The notes: generated by a model not told the origin, from the letters alone. A DNA stretch of 64,000 bases from Cognatundibacterium crateris (GCF_010078235.1 NZ_JAABOS010000001.1:620001-684000); one strand, 5' to 3'; positions 1 to 9,137 are shown, counted from the first letter of the stretch. Translations and numbers: made by a program.

Positions 1-479
1 AATATCTGCTGGGCCATGAAAGAACCAATATCGCAGCTGTCGGCCGCGCCAAACGGGAATTACAATTCCTGAAGCGCATCGCTGGCAAGCAGCAAAAACG
101 CGGTCAGTCACTGCTGGCTGACCCGGTCTTTGCGCACAAAGTCGCGGCGCTGGAGATAGAAATTATGGCGCTGGAAATCACGGTCTTACGTGTAATTTCT
201 CAGGACAGCGGCAAGCCAGGCCCGGAAGCATCTCTGCTCAAAATCAAGGGTACAGAAATCCAGCAACGCTTAACCGAACTGATGGTAGAAGCCGTTGGCC
301 CCTATGCGCTGCCGTTTGACCCGGCTTATCTGGAGGGCGAACACGCGCATAGCGTGACTGAACAGGATGATGCGGCGCCGCTGGCTTCGTATTACTTCAA
401 TTTCCGCAAGACCTCGATCTATGGCGGTTCTAACGAAATTCAAAAGAACATCATCACCCAGATGATACTGGGACTGTAA
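1..479 (+). CDS. Acyl-CoA dehydrogenase, C-terminal part (gene starts before the window)
   Basis: The reading frame is open from the first bases and ends at the TAA at 477-479, so only the C-terminal ~158 residues are present. The visible start reads YLLGHERTNIAAVGRAKREL and the end reads YGGSNEIQKNIITQMILGL. Both are typical of the C-terminal helical domain of flavin acyl-CoA dehydrogenases, where the YGGSNEIQ-type segment contacts FAD. The family oxidises acyl-CoA thioesters to enoyl-CoA in the cytoplasm and passes electrons to ETF. It sits 11 bp before a second acyl-CoA dehydrogenase in the same direction. Such large/small pairs often act as heterodimers on unusual acyl-CoAs; that pairing is inferred. 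The substrate cannot be told. Confidence 0.9.
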   Translation, partial: YLLGHERTNIAAVGRAKRELQFLKRIAGKQQKRGQSLLADPVFAHKVAALEIEIMALEITVLRVISQDSGKPGPEASLLKIKGTEIQQRLTELMVEAVGPYALPFDPAYLEGEHAHSVTEQDDAAPLASYYFNFRKTSIYGGSNEIQKNIITQMILGL

Positions 480-490
480 AGGAGCGCGCC

Positions 491-1627
491 ATGAATTTTG
501 ATTTCAGTCAGGAACAGATTCAGTTTGCCGATGCACTCCGTCGCTGGGCAGATAAGGATTATCAGTTCGAACAACGCAAACACATTATTCAGTCTGCCAG
601 CGGCACTTCTGACGCCGCCTGGACAGCACTGTCCGAGCTCGGCGCGCTGGCGCTGCCTGTACCCGAAGATCAGGGTGGTTTTAACGGCAGTGCCGTGGAT
701 ATGCTGGTGCTGATGCAGGAACTGGGACGGGCGCTGGTGGTGGAGCCCTACTTCGCCACGGTATTTGCGGCCGAATTCCTGAAGCTGGCCAAAGCCCATT
801 TTGATATTCTGGAACAGGTGGCAGCAGGCCAGACTAAACTCGCAGCCGCGCTGTATGAAGCGCAATCACGCCATGAGGCTTACGATATCAAAACTACCGT
901 CACGCCCAGCGCGGATGGCTATGTGCTGAATGGAAAAAAGACGGTCGTGATTCATGGTACGCAGGCAGATCATCTGATCGTCTCCGCCAGATCGGGCGGT
1001 GATCAGTTTGCAGCCAAAGGCATCATGCTCTTCCTGGTCAATGCACGCAGCCCGGGTGTCAGCCGTCGCGACTACCGTACCCTGGATGGCATGCGCGCTG
1101 CCGATATCAGCTTCGACCAGGTGCAGTTACCCGCTATCGCCTTGCTAGGCCGTGAAGATGGCGGAGCAGACTTACTGGACGCGGCGCTGGACTACGGCAC
1201 CACTTTGCTGTGCGCTGAAGCCGTCGGCATCATGGAAGCCACCATTGCCGCCACATTGGAATACCTGAAAACCCGTCAGCAATTCGGCGTGCCTATCGGT
1301 AAATTCCAGGTATTGCAGCACAGGATGGCGGACATGTATATGGAGATGGAACAGGCACGTTCTATGGCGACGCTGGCGGCAGTCAAGCAAAGCAGCGCTG
1401 ATGCGCAGGAGAGAAAACGCACTGTCTCGGCAGCCAAAGCACGGGTTGGTCAGGCTGCACGCCTGATTGGCCAGCAGGCAGTCCAGCTGCATGGCGGCAT
1501 GGGTGTCACCAATGAACTGCCAGTGGCGCACATGTTTAAACGGCTCACCATGATAGAACTGAGCCTGGGTGATACCGATCACCATCTGGCCCGGTTTATC
1601 GCGCAATCAGATTTTGCTGCTGTCTGA
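491..1627 (+). CDS. Acyl-CoA dehydrogenase family protein (378 aa)
   Basis: Full-length flavin acyl-CoA dehydrogenase. The N-terminal helical domain begins MNFDFSQEQIQFADALRRW. A middle beta-domain follows (around residues 130-220), then a C-terminal helical domain with VQLHGGMGVTNELPVAHMFK and a closing LGDTDHHLARFIA. The start is supported by AAAGGAGCG just upstream of the ATG. The catalytic glutamate of classical members is not obvious, fitting the smaller partner of a two-gene heterodimeric dehydrogenase. It is probably co-transcribed with the preceding dehydrogenase and followed by a strong hairpin terminator at 1642-1670. Assignment to the family is secure; the substrate (possibly an aromatic, branched or steroid-type CoA ester) is unknown. 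Confidence 0.9.
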   Translation: MNFDFSQEQIQFADALRRWADKDYQFEQRKHIIQSASGTSDAAWTALSELGALALPVPEDQGGFNGSAVDMLVLMQELGRALVVEPYFATVFAAEFLKLAKAHFDILEQVAAGQTKLAAALYEAQSRHEAYDIKTTVTPSADGYVLNGKKTVVIHGTQADHLIVSARSGGDQFAAKGIMLFLVNARSPGVSRRDYRTLDGMRAADISFDQVQLPAIALLGREDGGADLLDAALDYGTTLLCAEAVGIMEATIAATLEYLKTRQQFGVPIGKFQVLQHRMADMYMEMEQARSMATLAAVKQSSADAQERKRTVSAAKARVGQAARLIGQQAVQLHGGMGVTNELPVAHMFKRLTMIELSLGDTDHHLARFIAQSDFAAV

Positions 1628-1641
1628 GTCCCCCCCCCGGA

Positions 1642-1670
1642 AAAATCCCAGCCCCCGCGCTGGGATTTTT
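1642..1670 (+). terminator. Rho-independent terminator after the acyl-CoA dehydrogenase pair
   Basis: AAAATCCCAGC and GCTGGGATTTTT form an 11-bp stem around a 6-nt loop and end in a T-run. It lies 15 bp after the dehydrogenase stop codon and before the MaoC gene. Confidence 0.85.
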
Positions 1671-1718
1671 TCTATCCACATCTTGCAGTTTCTGGCTTTG
1701 CAAAGAAGAAAGGAAGAC

Positions 1719-2183
1719 ATGATGTCCGAGCAAACAAGTTGGTGGTACTTTGAAGATTTCATCCCCGGTGCAGTTATCCAACTGGGGCAACGCAGCGTCA
1801 CCGAAGCAGAGATACTGCGCTTTGCGACAGAATTTGATCCACAATCCTTTCATATCGATCATGAGCGGGCGAAGGACTCTATCTTTGGCGGCGTGATCGC
1901 CAGTGGCTGGCATACCTGCAGCATGATCATGCGCATGGTGGTGGATGGCTTTCTGGCGCGCTCCTCCAGCATGGGTTCACCCGGTGTGGATGAAATACGC
2001 TGGATCGTGCCGGTCAAACCCGGCGATGTACTGACCGTCCGTGCAGAAACCCTGTCCCGCCAAGCCTCGGCCTCCAAACCTGACCGCGGCGTCGTGTATA
2101 CCTTATGGACCGCTGAAAATCAGCGCGGCGAAGTGGTGTGCACCATCAAAGGCATGGGTATGTTTGGACGCCGTCCGCATTAA
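1719..2183 (+). CDS. MaoC-like (R)-specific enoyl-CoA hydratase / dehydratase (154 aa)
   Basis: Single hot-dog fold MaoC domain. The segment FATEFDPQSFHIDHERAKDS carries the Asp and His expected for hydration of enoyl-CoA, and is followed by FGGVIASGWHT. Two ATGs stand in tandem at 1719 and 1722. AAAGGAAG just upstream gives good ribosome-binding spacing, so the longer open frame beginning at 1569 inside the previous gene is not used. The gene stands alone after a terminator. Its place next to two acyl-CoA dehydrogenases suggests the next step (enoyl-CoA to 3-hydroxyacyl-CoA) in the same catabolic route; that link is inference. Confidence 0.88.
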   Translation: MMSEQTSWWYFEDFIPGAVIQLGQRSVTEAEILRFATEFDPQSFHIDHERAKDSIFGGVIASGWHTCSMIMRMVVDGFLARSSSMGSPGVDEIRWIVPVKPGDVLTVRAETLSRQASASKPDRGVVYTLWTAENQRGEVVCTIKGMGMFGRRPH

Positions 2184-2330
2184 CTTGATCCGGCCTGGGC
2201 CAGGCTTACGTTCAGTCACAGTTCCATGATCAAAATACAGGCAAAACACATTGTCAACTTTGCACCGCGTCGGCTACTATCAGGCTTTTGAATCGTACTT
2301 GCTAAAGAAAAATTCAACAGGAGAACAGGC

Positions 2331-3590
2331 ATGAGTCAGTCCGCAAAATCCCGGCAAACACAGATCAGTAATCCGGCACGCCGGCGCTGGCTCGCTTCAG
2401 GCAGTGTCAGTGTAGCTGCGGCAGGACTGGCTGGTTTACAGCACAATGCCATGGCACAGGCGGTAGCCAGTACCGCAGCGGCTATACCAGCAGCGAAACC
2501 ACTGCCCTCCTATGTGAGCTGGAAAGATGCGTCTGCCCTCATCGTCCACTCCAGCGGCACCATAGAAACCCGGCGCAGCGCCTTCGGCACCAGCGTCATC
2601 ACGCCGGCAGAACAACTGTATGTACGCAATAACCTGCCAGCGCCGGATGCTGCCATCGTGGCTAATCGCGATGCCTGGGAATTACAGGTCGATGGCGTGA
2701 AGCGCCCTGCTACGCTCAATCTCAAACAATTGAAACGCCTGGGACTGGAAACCGTCACGGCGGTATTGCAATGCTCAGGCAATGGGCGTGGCCTGTTCCC
2801 AAGTAAGCCTAGCGGCACGCCATGGCAGATCGGTGCTGCCGGTTGCGTAGTCTGGAGCGGCGTCCCGGTACGCGCACTGATCGCGGCTCTTGGTGGCGTG
2901 ACTGACGGCATGGTGTACATGACCGGTACCGGTGGTGAAAAACTGCCAGACGGTATAGATCCGAAATCGGTGATGGTGGAACGCTCAGTACCCCTTAAAG
3001 CACTGGAAGAAGCGATACTGGCCTGGGAAATGAACGGTGCCCCGCTCCCCCTCGCACACGGTGGCCCGCTGCGTCTGATCATACCTGGCTATACCGGCGT
3101 CAATAACATCAAATACATCAAACGTCTGGCCTTCACCACCGAACAGACCGAAGCCAATATCCAAAAACATGGCTACCGCATTTCACCGCCAGGCCAGAAA
3201 GGGGACCCGACGCATCCATCGGTCTGGGAAATGAATGTGAAGTCCTGGATCAATTCACCGGCACCGGAAACTGGTGAGGTGCCAGCTGGAGACACGCTGA
3301 TACAAGGGGTGGCCTTTGGTGGCATGCATGCAGTGAAAACGGTAGAGGTATCCGTCGATGGCGGCAAAACCTGGAAAGCAGCGCGCTTTATTGGTCCGGA
3401 TATGGGCAAATACGCCTGGCGTCAGTTTGTATTGGCGGTGCGCCTGGATGCCGGCAACTACACCATCGCCTGTCGTGCGACCGATAGCCAGGGACAGGTA
3501 CAGCCGGAAGCCCGGGTAGAAAATGCGGGCGGCTATAACAACAACAGCTGGAAAGACCATGCCTTGCAAATCAACGTGGTGGCAGCATGA
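2331..3590 (+). CDS. sorA: Sulfite dehydrogenase-type molybdopterin oxidoreductase (SorA/SoxC family, 419 aa)
   Basis: Periplasmic molybdenum enzyme of the sulfite oxidase family. Residues 17-45 (ARRRWLASGSVSVAAAGLAG and on to MAQA) form a Tat-like signal, although the twin arginines stand in RRRW rather than the full consensus. The Mo-binding segment LQCSGNGRGLF supplies the single cysteine ligand. The C-terminal part has the Mo-co dimerisation fold (VEVSVDGGKTWKAARF). AGGAGAACAGGC precedes the ATG. The next gene overlaps the stop codon and encodes a cytochrome c, the classic SorA-SorB arrangement in which sulfite is oxidised to sulfate and electrons pass to the heme. SoxC is an alternative name for the same family; no other sox genes are seen here. 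Confidence 0.88.
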   Translation: MSQSAKSRQTQISNPARRRWLASGSVSVAAAGLAGLQHNAMAQAVASTAAAIPAAKPLPSYVSWKDASALIVHSSGTIETRRSAFGTSVITPAEQLYVRNNLPAPDAAIVANRDAWELQVDGVKRPATLNLKQLKRLGLETVTAVLQCSGNGRGLFPSKPSGTPWQIGAAGCVVWSGVPVRALIAALGGVTDGMVYMTGTGGEKLPDGIDPKSVMVERSVPLKALEEAILAWEMNGAPLPLAHGGPLRLIIPGYTGVNNIKYIKRLAFTTEQTEANIQKHGYRISPPGQKGDPTHPSVWEMNVKSWINSPAPETGEVPAGDTLIQGVAFGGMHAVKTVEVSVDGGKTWKAARFIGPDMGKYAWRQFVLAVRLDAGNYTIACRATDSQGQVQPEARVENAGGYNNNSWKDHALQINVVAA

Positions 3591-3937
3591 AAAAGCACCT
3601 GATACGCGCTGGTGCGCTGCTGCTGGGCATGATTGCAACACTGGCCACAGTCAATGCGATCGCCCAGAATAAAGATCAGGATGGCAGTAAGGCGCTGGAG
3701 GCTGGCAAAAAGGTCTTTACCCAGACTGCGCAACCCGCCTGCATCGTTTGCCATACACTCAGGCACGCGGGTGCGAGTGGTGAAATCGGGCCGTCACTGG
3801 ATGAACTGAAACCAGATGCGGCACGGGTAGAAAAAGCAGTCAGAAACGGGATAGGTCAAATGCCCGCCTTTACCAGTTTATCGGATGCTGACATACGCCT
3901 GGTAGCCAAATACGTTTCAAGCGTAGCAGGCCAATAG
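3587..3937 (+). CDS. sorB: c-type cytochrome, SorB-like electron acceptor (116 aa)
   Basis: Small secreted monoheme cytochrome. An N-terminal signal peptide (about residues 1-26, ending at IAQ) precedes a single heme-binding motif CIVCH near residue 52. A C-terminal methionine (GQMPAF) is the likely axial ligand. The ATG overlaps the stop of the molybdoenzyme by 4 bp, so the two are translationally coupled. By analogy with SorAB it takes electrons from the molybdenum centre and passes them on to the respiratory chain. The role rests on family and operon position, not on any direct evidence. Confidence 0.88.
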   Translation: MKKHLIRAGALLLGMIATLATVNAIAQNKDQDGSKALEAGKKVFTQTAQPACIVCHTLRHAGASGEIGPSLDELKPDAARVEKAVRNGIGQMPAFTSLSDADIRLVAKYVSSVAGQ

Positions 3938-3967
3938 CGGCACCAGTCCCTACCCAGCAAAAGCTGA

Positions 3968-3996
3968 CAGCGCCCGATACCTTATATCGGGGCGCT
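3968..3996. terminator. Imperfect hairpin between convergent genes
   Basis: CAGCGCCCGAT and ATCGGGGCGCTG form an imperfect stem between the convergent cytochrome and CYTH genes. There is no clear T-run, so terminator function is only likely by position. Confidence 0.4.
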
Positions 3997-4011
3997 GAAC
4001 GCTATCCTGCC

Positions 4012-4476
4012 TTACCAATTTTTAAACGGATTGCGGATCAGACTGGCATTTGCGTAGCGGCGGTCATGGCTGACTTCTTCGCCCAGCCAGGATGGGCGCA
4101 CAAAAGTCTGCTGCTCCGAATTCAGCTCCACTTCGGCCACCACCAGGCCTGCATTATCACCAAAAAACTCATCGACTTCCCAAACCACACCATCACGTGC
4201 GATCCGGTAGCGCTGCTTTTCTATCAAAGGGCGCTGGCAAACCTGATCTAACAAGGCACGTGCGTCTTCCAGAGGAATCGCATATTCCCATTCACCGCAA
4301 CTGATGCCGGTAGACTTACTTTTGATGGTCAGACAGGCGGTATTCCCCTCTATCCTGACACGCACGATGCGCTCAGGATCGGTGCTGATATAGCCCTGAC
4401 ATAAGAGGCTGCCCGTTGCGCCTGCGCGCCAGCTGTCATCCGCCACCAGAAACTTACGTTCAATTTCTACGCCCAT
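4012..4476 (-). CDS. CYTH domain protein / triphosphate tunnel metalloenzyme (154 aa)
   Basis: Starts MGVEIERKFLV, the hallmark ExExK-type N-terminus of CYTH proteins. It continues with the alternating charged strands of the tunnel (RVRIEGNTACLTIKSK, WEYAIPLEDA, EVDEFFGD, VAEVEL). Bacterial members hydrolyse inorganic tripolyphosphate or related triphosphates with a metal ion. An in-frame extension of 15 codons upstream is less likely, because the ATG at 4476 has AGG six bases before it and begins exactly at the conserved motif. The gene follows an M14 peptidase gene from which it is separated by a terminator. Confidence 0.85.
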   Translation of the reverse strand: MGVEIERKFLVADDSWRAGATGSLLCQGYISTDPERIVRVRIEGNTACLTIKSKSTGISCGEWEYAIPLEDARALLDQVCQRPLIEKQRYRIARDGVVWEVDEFFGDNAGLVVAEVELNSEQQTFVRPSWLGEEVSHDRRYANASLIRNPFKNW

Positions 4477-4519
4477 TTTTTCCTGCCTGTTCTGTTTATC
4501 TTGCTGAATTTCACCTGAC

Positions 4520-4549
4520 AAAAAAAGAGAGCGCCGCAGCGCCCTCTTC
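4520..4549 (-). terminator. Terminator of the M14 peptidase gene
   Basis: Read on the minus strand, AAGAGGGCGC and GCGCTCTCTT pair around TGCG and are followed by a run of T. It lies 20 bp after the peptidase stop codon. Confidence 0.8.
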
Positions 4550-4569
4550 TCGCCTGTATCTGAGCTACA

Positions 4570-5694
4570 TTAAGCGCTGACAGATTTCAGGATAGGCTGC
4601 AACATCGCTTCGCCCAGTTTTGCACTACGCGCGCCATCCCAACCCACTTCTGCATCTGGCAGATTGTCATTGTCTTTGAATGGCAACTCCAGAGTCAGCG
4701 ATACGCATTTATAGGTATGGCCTATGTATTTTGAAGCCAGTTTCAGCATATCTGCATTGTACTTCGATGCTTCGTAACCGATCTTGGTCTGGAAATCCGG
4801 GCTAGCCGCGCAGAAGCTGTCGACGAACACCTGTTGCTCATGCGCCTGCTGTTCAGTAAAGCCTTCTATCATCTCGCTGCCTGCAACGAATACATAGGGC
4901 AAGGCTTCATCGCCGTGAATATCCAGGAACAGATCGCAACCGGTTTCTTGTATTTTGTTTTTCACATGATAAACTTCCGGGCTGGTTTCCAGCGATGGCG
5001 TCATCCACTCACGATTCAGATTCGCGCCGGCTGCATTGGTACGCAGATTGCCACGATAAGCACCATCCGGATTCATGTTCGGCACTACATACAACACAGC
5101 CTGATCCAGGATCGCACGTGCAATCGGATTCGCCGGATCGAGCAAGGCATTCAACATACCTTCGACCAGCCATTCAGCCATGGTTTCACCCGGATGCTGA
5201 CGCGCAATCACCCAGACTTTTTTCTTAGCCGACGGATCACCGATTACCACCAGATTCAGATCGCGGCCATCCACGGTATTACCCAGATCCTGCACCCGCG
5301 CCAGCGGTGATTGCTCCACCGCGCCTAGCAAGGACAGATGACGCTCCCAGCTGTAAGGCTCAAAGTAAGCGTAATACACGCTGTCAGTCTCTGGAGTATG
5401 GCGGATAGTCATGACTTTGCCATCGAATTCAGTATCGACGCGGAACCAGTTTTCACGGTCGTAGCTGGCAACAGCGCGATAGTTTTCCCAGCCCTTGGCA
5501 TAAGTAGCCTCACCCGCATTCAGAAAACGCATCACCGTTTCCTGATCACGTGCGCCTTGCAAACGGAAATGGAACCATTGCCAGATATCCGCATGCGAGT
5601 CTTTGCGCAGTTTTAATTCGATGTCGCCCGCTTGTTCGGCCTTCACGACTTCAATCGCGCCCGCGTCGAAGTTCTGACTGATTTTAATTGTCAT
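4570..5694 (-). CDS. M14 family zinc carboxypeptidase, cytosolic-carboxypeptidase type (374 aa)
   Basis: N-terminal beta-sandwich domain (about residues 1-110, including WQWFHFRLQGARDQ), as in cytosolic carboxypeptidases. A zinc peptidase domain follows: zinc ligands in ARQHPGETMAEW (H and E) and the third ligand in LFLDIHGDEALPY. The substrate-side segment NPDGAYRGNLRTNAAGANLN is typical of the M14D group. No signal peptide is visible, so it should act in the cytoplasm. The start MTIKISQNFD at 5694 is chosen over an upstream in-frame start because homologues begin near this point; the ribosome site is weak. Substrates of bacterial members are largely unknown; protein C-termini or small peptides are possible. 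Confidence 0.85.
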   Translation of the reverse strand: MTIKISQNFDAGAIEVVKAEQAGDIELKLRKDSHADIWQWFHFRLQGARDQETVMRFLNAGEATYAKGWENYRAVASYDRENWFRVDTEFDGKVMTIRHTPETDSVYYAYFEPYSWERHLSLLGAVEQSPLARVQDLGNTVDGRDLNLVVIGDPSAKKKVWVIARQHPGETMAEWLVEGMLNALLDPANPIARAILDQAVLYVVPNMNPDGAYRGNLRTNAAGANLNREWMTPSLETSPEVYHVKNKIQETGCDLFLDIHGDEALPYVFVAGSEMIEGFTEQQAHEQQVFVDSFCAASPDFQTKIGYEASKYNADMLKLASKYIGHTYKCVSLTLELPFKDNDNLPDAEVGWDGARSAKLGEAMLQPILKSVSA

Positions 5695-6000
5695 ATGAGT
5701 TTCAGATTGATCGTTTATTTCACCGCCAGCCAACACTGTACCTCTGCGTTTCAGGTTGGACGACGACCTATGCACCGTATTGTCACAGCTTTTCAAGAAT
5801 ATGAAAATAATTTAGTCAAATTTCGCCCTGAATATTTTCAAATCTAGTTTTCTACCTAAGCATGCAGCCACTTCCCTACGCGTATCAAAACGACTACGCC
5901 ATTTGCTTTAGCGATTGCGACTTGGCGTACGCTGAGCATACAATAAGATAAAAATACATTTTTATCTATATTTATTTGCATCGCTTTGGGGAAGCTCATT

Positions 6001-6645
6001 ATGAAAACTGTGATTACTGCTGTCATCCTTCTTCTGTTGGCCTCCCCGCACTGTAAGTCTCAGGAGTCTTGCCAGCCCGCGAGTTTAAATATAGAACTGG
6101 AACAGGTCTTGGAACGTGACCAGAGTTCGCTCCAAAAATATAATCTGGCAGATCAGGAGCAAAGATTTGCACCCAGCGCTGAACATCTGGCAGATAAAGA
6201 ACGCTTACTAAAATTGCTAAAGTCCGCAATGCAACAAAACAAAGAAGTTTTCGAAAAAATCATCGCTGACTGTGGCTGGCCCGATGCGCGAAAACTGAGT
6301 TACAAGGCCAACACGGCACTTTTTCTGATTGTTCAGCATGGCAGCAAAGATGAGCGCATCAGGTATTTCCCCTATTTTGAACAGCAATACCGGGACAAAC
6401 TTTTAAACAGCCAGCGCTATGTCTTAATGGTAGATCGCATGCGTTTCGATCAGGGGCTGGGCCAGCTGTATGGCACGCAGTTTTTCCCGGAAAAATCTGG
6501 CATCGCTGTATATGGCGAAGTATTCGAACCCGAGAAGCTCAATGAACGACGCGAACAAATGAGTATGATGCGTATCAAGGCATTTGATGATGCCTACCCT
6601 CAGCCTAGCCAAAGTAAAAGTAAAAGTAGCAGCACAAGCAAATAA
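6001..6645 (+). CDS. Secreted DUF6624-like protein (214 aa)
   Basis: Begins with a signal peptide (MKTVITAVILLLLASPHCKS). A helical domain follows with CGWPDARKLS, TALFLIVQHG, RYFPYFEQQ and YGTQFF, a pattern I associate with DUF6624 proteins of unknown function. The ATG at 6001 is preceded by GGGGAAG with good spacing; an upstream in-frame start at 5986 would put residues before the signal peptide. The low-complexity Ser/Lys tail (SQSKSKSSSTSK) ends the protein. It stands alone on the plus strand. No function can be assigned. Confidence 0.75.
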   Translation: MKTVITAVILLLLASPHCKSQESCQPASLNIELEQVLERDQSSLQKYNLADQEQRFAPSAEHLADKERLLKLLKSAMQQNKEVFEKIIADCGWPDARKLSYKANTALFLIVQHGSKDERIRYFPYFEQQYRDKLLNSQRYVLMVDRMRFDQGLGQLYGTQFFPEKSGIAVYGEVFEPEKLNERREQMSMMRIKAFDDAYPQPSQSKSKSSSTSK

Positions 6646-6675
6646 AATTGGTTTAGCTGCCAAATCAAAAATCAA

Positions 6676-6698
6676 TGCCCCCGGTGCCTGCGGGGGCA
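6676..6698. terminator. GC-rich hairpin between convergent genes
   Basis: TGCCCCCG and CGGGGGCA form an 8-bp stem around a 7-nt loop between the DUF6624 gene and the convergent beta-propeller gene. There is no strong T-run. Confidence 0.55.
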
Positions 6699-6719
6699 AT
6701 TCATGGCTGCACTACTTGC

Positions 6720-8591
6720 TTACCTCCCTAGCCGATAGGCGATGATGCCGCCGGACGGATTGTTCTGCGCGCCGTAAGGAACAAAAACCATACCATTGCT
6801 GATCAAGGCACCTGCGTTCATACTGGCATGATGCGGTTTATTCAAACCCAGATTGAATACGGCATTCAGATCCGGTGTCTGATCTGTGTATAGCTGCTTG
6901 CCATTGAGTGTGCTGACTACGAATAATTGTCCCGACGAAGTCGTAATGTAGAGCACGCCATTGGCCACGGATAAGTGCCGCATCGCTGCACCCGCTTTCA
7001 GCAACAGGTAATCCTGTCCAGTCCCTGCGACTTTCCAGGCAGGTTTTCCCGTACCAGCATCCAATGCATAGACTTTGGTCTGCATGCCAGTGATCGCCAG
7101 GCGGTCATCACGCACATCTTCGACATCAGCCCAGAAGGCAGGACTGAAAGTCGCGAAAAAAGCATTTTTATATTTACTGGTGGGCGTATCGAAATTAGCA
7201 TCTGAAAAGCCATCATCAATACCTTCAAAGCCCGCGACATAAACGACGCCATTCGCATAGGCCGAACCAGCCTGTATGCCGCCCAGCCCTGTCGGTTTGC
7301 TGATCTGCTTCTCCCAGACGGTATTGCCAGTAAGCCGGTCAACCACGCGATACAGACCGCCTTTACTACCTACACCCACCAGATCCCTGATACGACCGTC
7401 AGCGGTTCTTGCGGTGAACATGACCGGTGGCGACAAGACATCCGCATCTCTGGGGCCATCGGTACGGCCTGGGCCCGCCGTCACCGGGTTATTGATATCG
7501 AACACATCACCGCGATGCAGTTGATTTACCCACAGGAATTTCCCGGTATAGTAATCAATCGCGTACAGACTATCGCTACGATCAATATAGCCCGCGGGTG
7601 CATGGGTCGCATCCGGATAGCCTGGATAAGGCAGCACCGTGTTTTGTCCCGTACCGCCAATAATCAAATGTCGTTTCAGATCGACCGCAAGTCCTGATCC
7701 GGCAGAGACGCCAGCGGCATAGCGCTTCCCTGTAGCCGGATTCAGATCGATGCTTGGGGTACGCCAAGCCTCAAATGGATGTGCCGGATCAGTAATATCC
7801 GTTGCGACGATAAGACCAGACTCACCCCCCTGCACCAACGCGTTATTCAGAATGACATTCACTTCGGTAATAAATAATTTTCGACCTTTTGTATTTCTAT
7901 CGACATCATCCTGCGTGTGTCCGGTCTTGGCAGGAATACTGACTATGACCGGTTCGCCCAGATTCGACGTTAAGGTAAAGTCACGCGCCAGTATCAATGG
8001 TTGTATGCCAGGTGTGAGCGGATCAAAGTCGAGCTCGTCACCACCTCTTTGCCGGATAGCGTGGATACGCCCATTCAGAGAACCGCGAATCCAGATAATT
8101 CCGTCGGAAATAACCGGTGCCGAATAGTATAGTTCCGGTGCCACCGGCGTAGTCTGGCGCTGATAATCAGGATCCACTAATGTCCTTGTCCAATGGCGTT
8201 CAGCATTGCGAATGGTTCCGGTCCTGGCGTCCCGCGCAAACAGGGTGCCCAGAGCATCAATGTAATAGATCGTGTCATCTACGATCAAAGGTGGCGCAAT
8301 CACACCCACAACCGAAGCAGGAAACTTTAGTCCTAATGCACTTTCCAGAACAAAGCCGGTTGGCGGCGGGGTCGGCCTCCATTTCGCATCGTTAAAGCTG
8401 GCCCACGCACGTTGCAATTTAGGTGCAGTCGAACGCGAAATACGAACTTCATCAGGGTTGGAATTGGTGTTTGAATAATCATACGAATAGAGTGGCCAGC
8501 TATTCGCACTATCGTCATCGGCAATTGCCACGCCATACAAGCACATGGCTATACCCAAGGCGCTGTGCTTCATCACTGTTGTCCACTGCAT
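6720..8591 (-). CDS. Secreted PQQ-type beta-propeller protein (623 aa)
   Basis: A short signal peptide (KHSALGIAMCLYGVAIAD) is followed by a propeller built of repeated W/tryptophan-docking blades. Examples are IYYIDALGTLFARDARTG, LYAIDYYTGKFLW, VVDRLTGNTVWEK, VYALDAGTGKPAWK and LFVVSTLNGKQLY. This is the quinoprotein dehydrogenase/BamB-like repeat fold. I see no CxxCH, so it lacks the heme of quinohemoproteins. It may be a PQQ-dependent dehydrogenase (polyvinyl-alcohol dehydrogenase-like), or simply a structural propeller. GGGAG precedes the tandem ATG codons at 8594 and 8591; the second has the better spacing. It lies 130 bp downstream of the two small barrel-protein genes on the same strand and may belong to their regulon. 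Confidence 0.75.
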   Translation of the reverse strand: MQWTTVMKHSALGIAMCLYGVAIADDDSANSWPLYSYDYSNTNSNPDEVRISRSTAPKLQRAWASFNDAKWRPTPPPTGFVLESALGLKFPASVVGVIAPPLIVDDTIYYIDALGTLFARDARTGTIRNAERHWTRTLVDPDYQRQTTPVAPELYYSAPVISDGIIWIRGSLNGRIHAIRQRGGDELDFDPLTPGIQPLILARDFTLTSNLGEPVIVSIPAKTGHTQDDVDRNTKGRKLFITEVNVILNNALVQGGESGLIVATDITDPAHPFEAWRTPSIDLNPATGKRYAAGVSAGSGLAVDLKRHLIIGGTGQNTVLPYPGYPDATHAPAGYIDRSDSLYAIDYYTGKFLWVNQLHRGDVFDINNPVTAGPGRTDGPRDADVLSPPVMFTARTADGRIRDLVGVGSKGGLYRVVDRLTGNTVWEKQISKPTGLGGIQAGSAYANGVVYVAGFEGIDDGFSDANFDTPTSKYKNAFFATFSPAFWADVEDVRDDRLAITGMQTKVYALDAGTGKPAWKVAGTGQDYLLLKAGAAMRHLSVANGVLYITTSSGQLFVVSTLNGKQLYTDQTPDLNAVFNLGLNKPHHASMNAGALISNGMVFVPYGAQNNPSGGIIAYRLGR

Positions 8592-8720
8592 CATCGACTC
8601 CCGGTAAAAGGTCTTACGCGCAGCGTCACATGGAATAAACCTGCGATGGCACTATGCGCAAGACCCCGTAAGCATGAAACTCAATTTCGCGTTCAGGCAG
8701 GAAAACTATCCCGACCTTGC

Positions 8721-9095
8721 TCAGTTCGAGGCATAAATCCTTACCTCCGGATCCGCCTTCAGCAAAGGCTTCAAGCTTGTCACTACATCTTTTTTGAATA
8801 GCTCGCTGCCCAGATAGTCTTCCGCTTGTTTTCGATTCGCAAATCCGTGCAAAACCTGTACATCATCATCGCGGATCAGCAGTTCTTTGGACTGTGCTCC
8901 CGGAATCTGAGTCAGAAAAGCTTGCTTATACTTGGTGTAGACAGCACCTGCCGCTGCCCGGTCTTGCGGATCAATTTTCAGCGTAATTTCCAAATACGCT
9001 TTTTCAGCGCAAGCCAGTGTAGGAATCGCCATGCAGGCGCTCAACGTCAGCGCGTACAAAGATTTCATTGGATTTAAGTTGAATGTTGTTTTCAT
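8721..9095 (-). CDS. Secreted dimeric alpha-beta barrel protein, ABM-like (124 aa), paralogue of the next gene
   Basis: Has a signal peptide (MKSLYALTLSACMAIPTLACA after a short basic start) and then a small domain. That domain reads YLEITLKIDPQDRAAAGAVY, SKELLIRDDDVQVLHGF and DYLGSELFKKDVVTSLKPLL, resembling antibiotic-biosynthesis monooxygenase/stress-barrel folds. The neighbouring gene encodes the same domain without a signal peptide, so the pair arose by tandem duplication and one copy gained (or the other lost) export. GAGGAA lies 5 bp before the ATG at 9095. Function is unknown; such barrels dimerise and often act as small oxygenases or sensors. Confidence 0.72.
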   Translation of the reverse strand: MKTTFNLNPMKSLYALTLSACMAIPTLACAEKAYLEITLKIDPQDRAAAGAVYTKYKQAFLTQIPGAQSKELLIRDDDVQVLHGFANRKQAEDYLGSELFKKDVVTSLKPLLKADPEVRIYASN

Positions 9096-9137
9096 CATTT
9101 CCTCGGATTTAGTCGGAAGCAAAATATGGGATGGCGA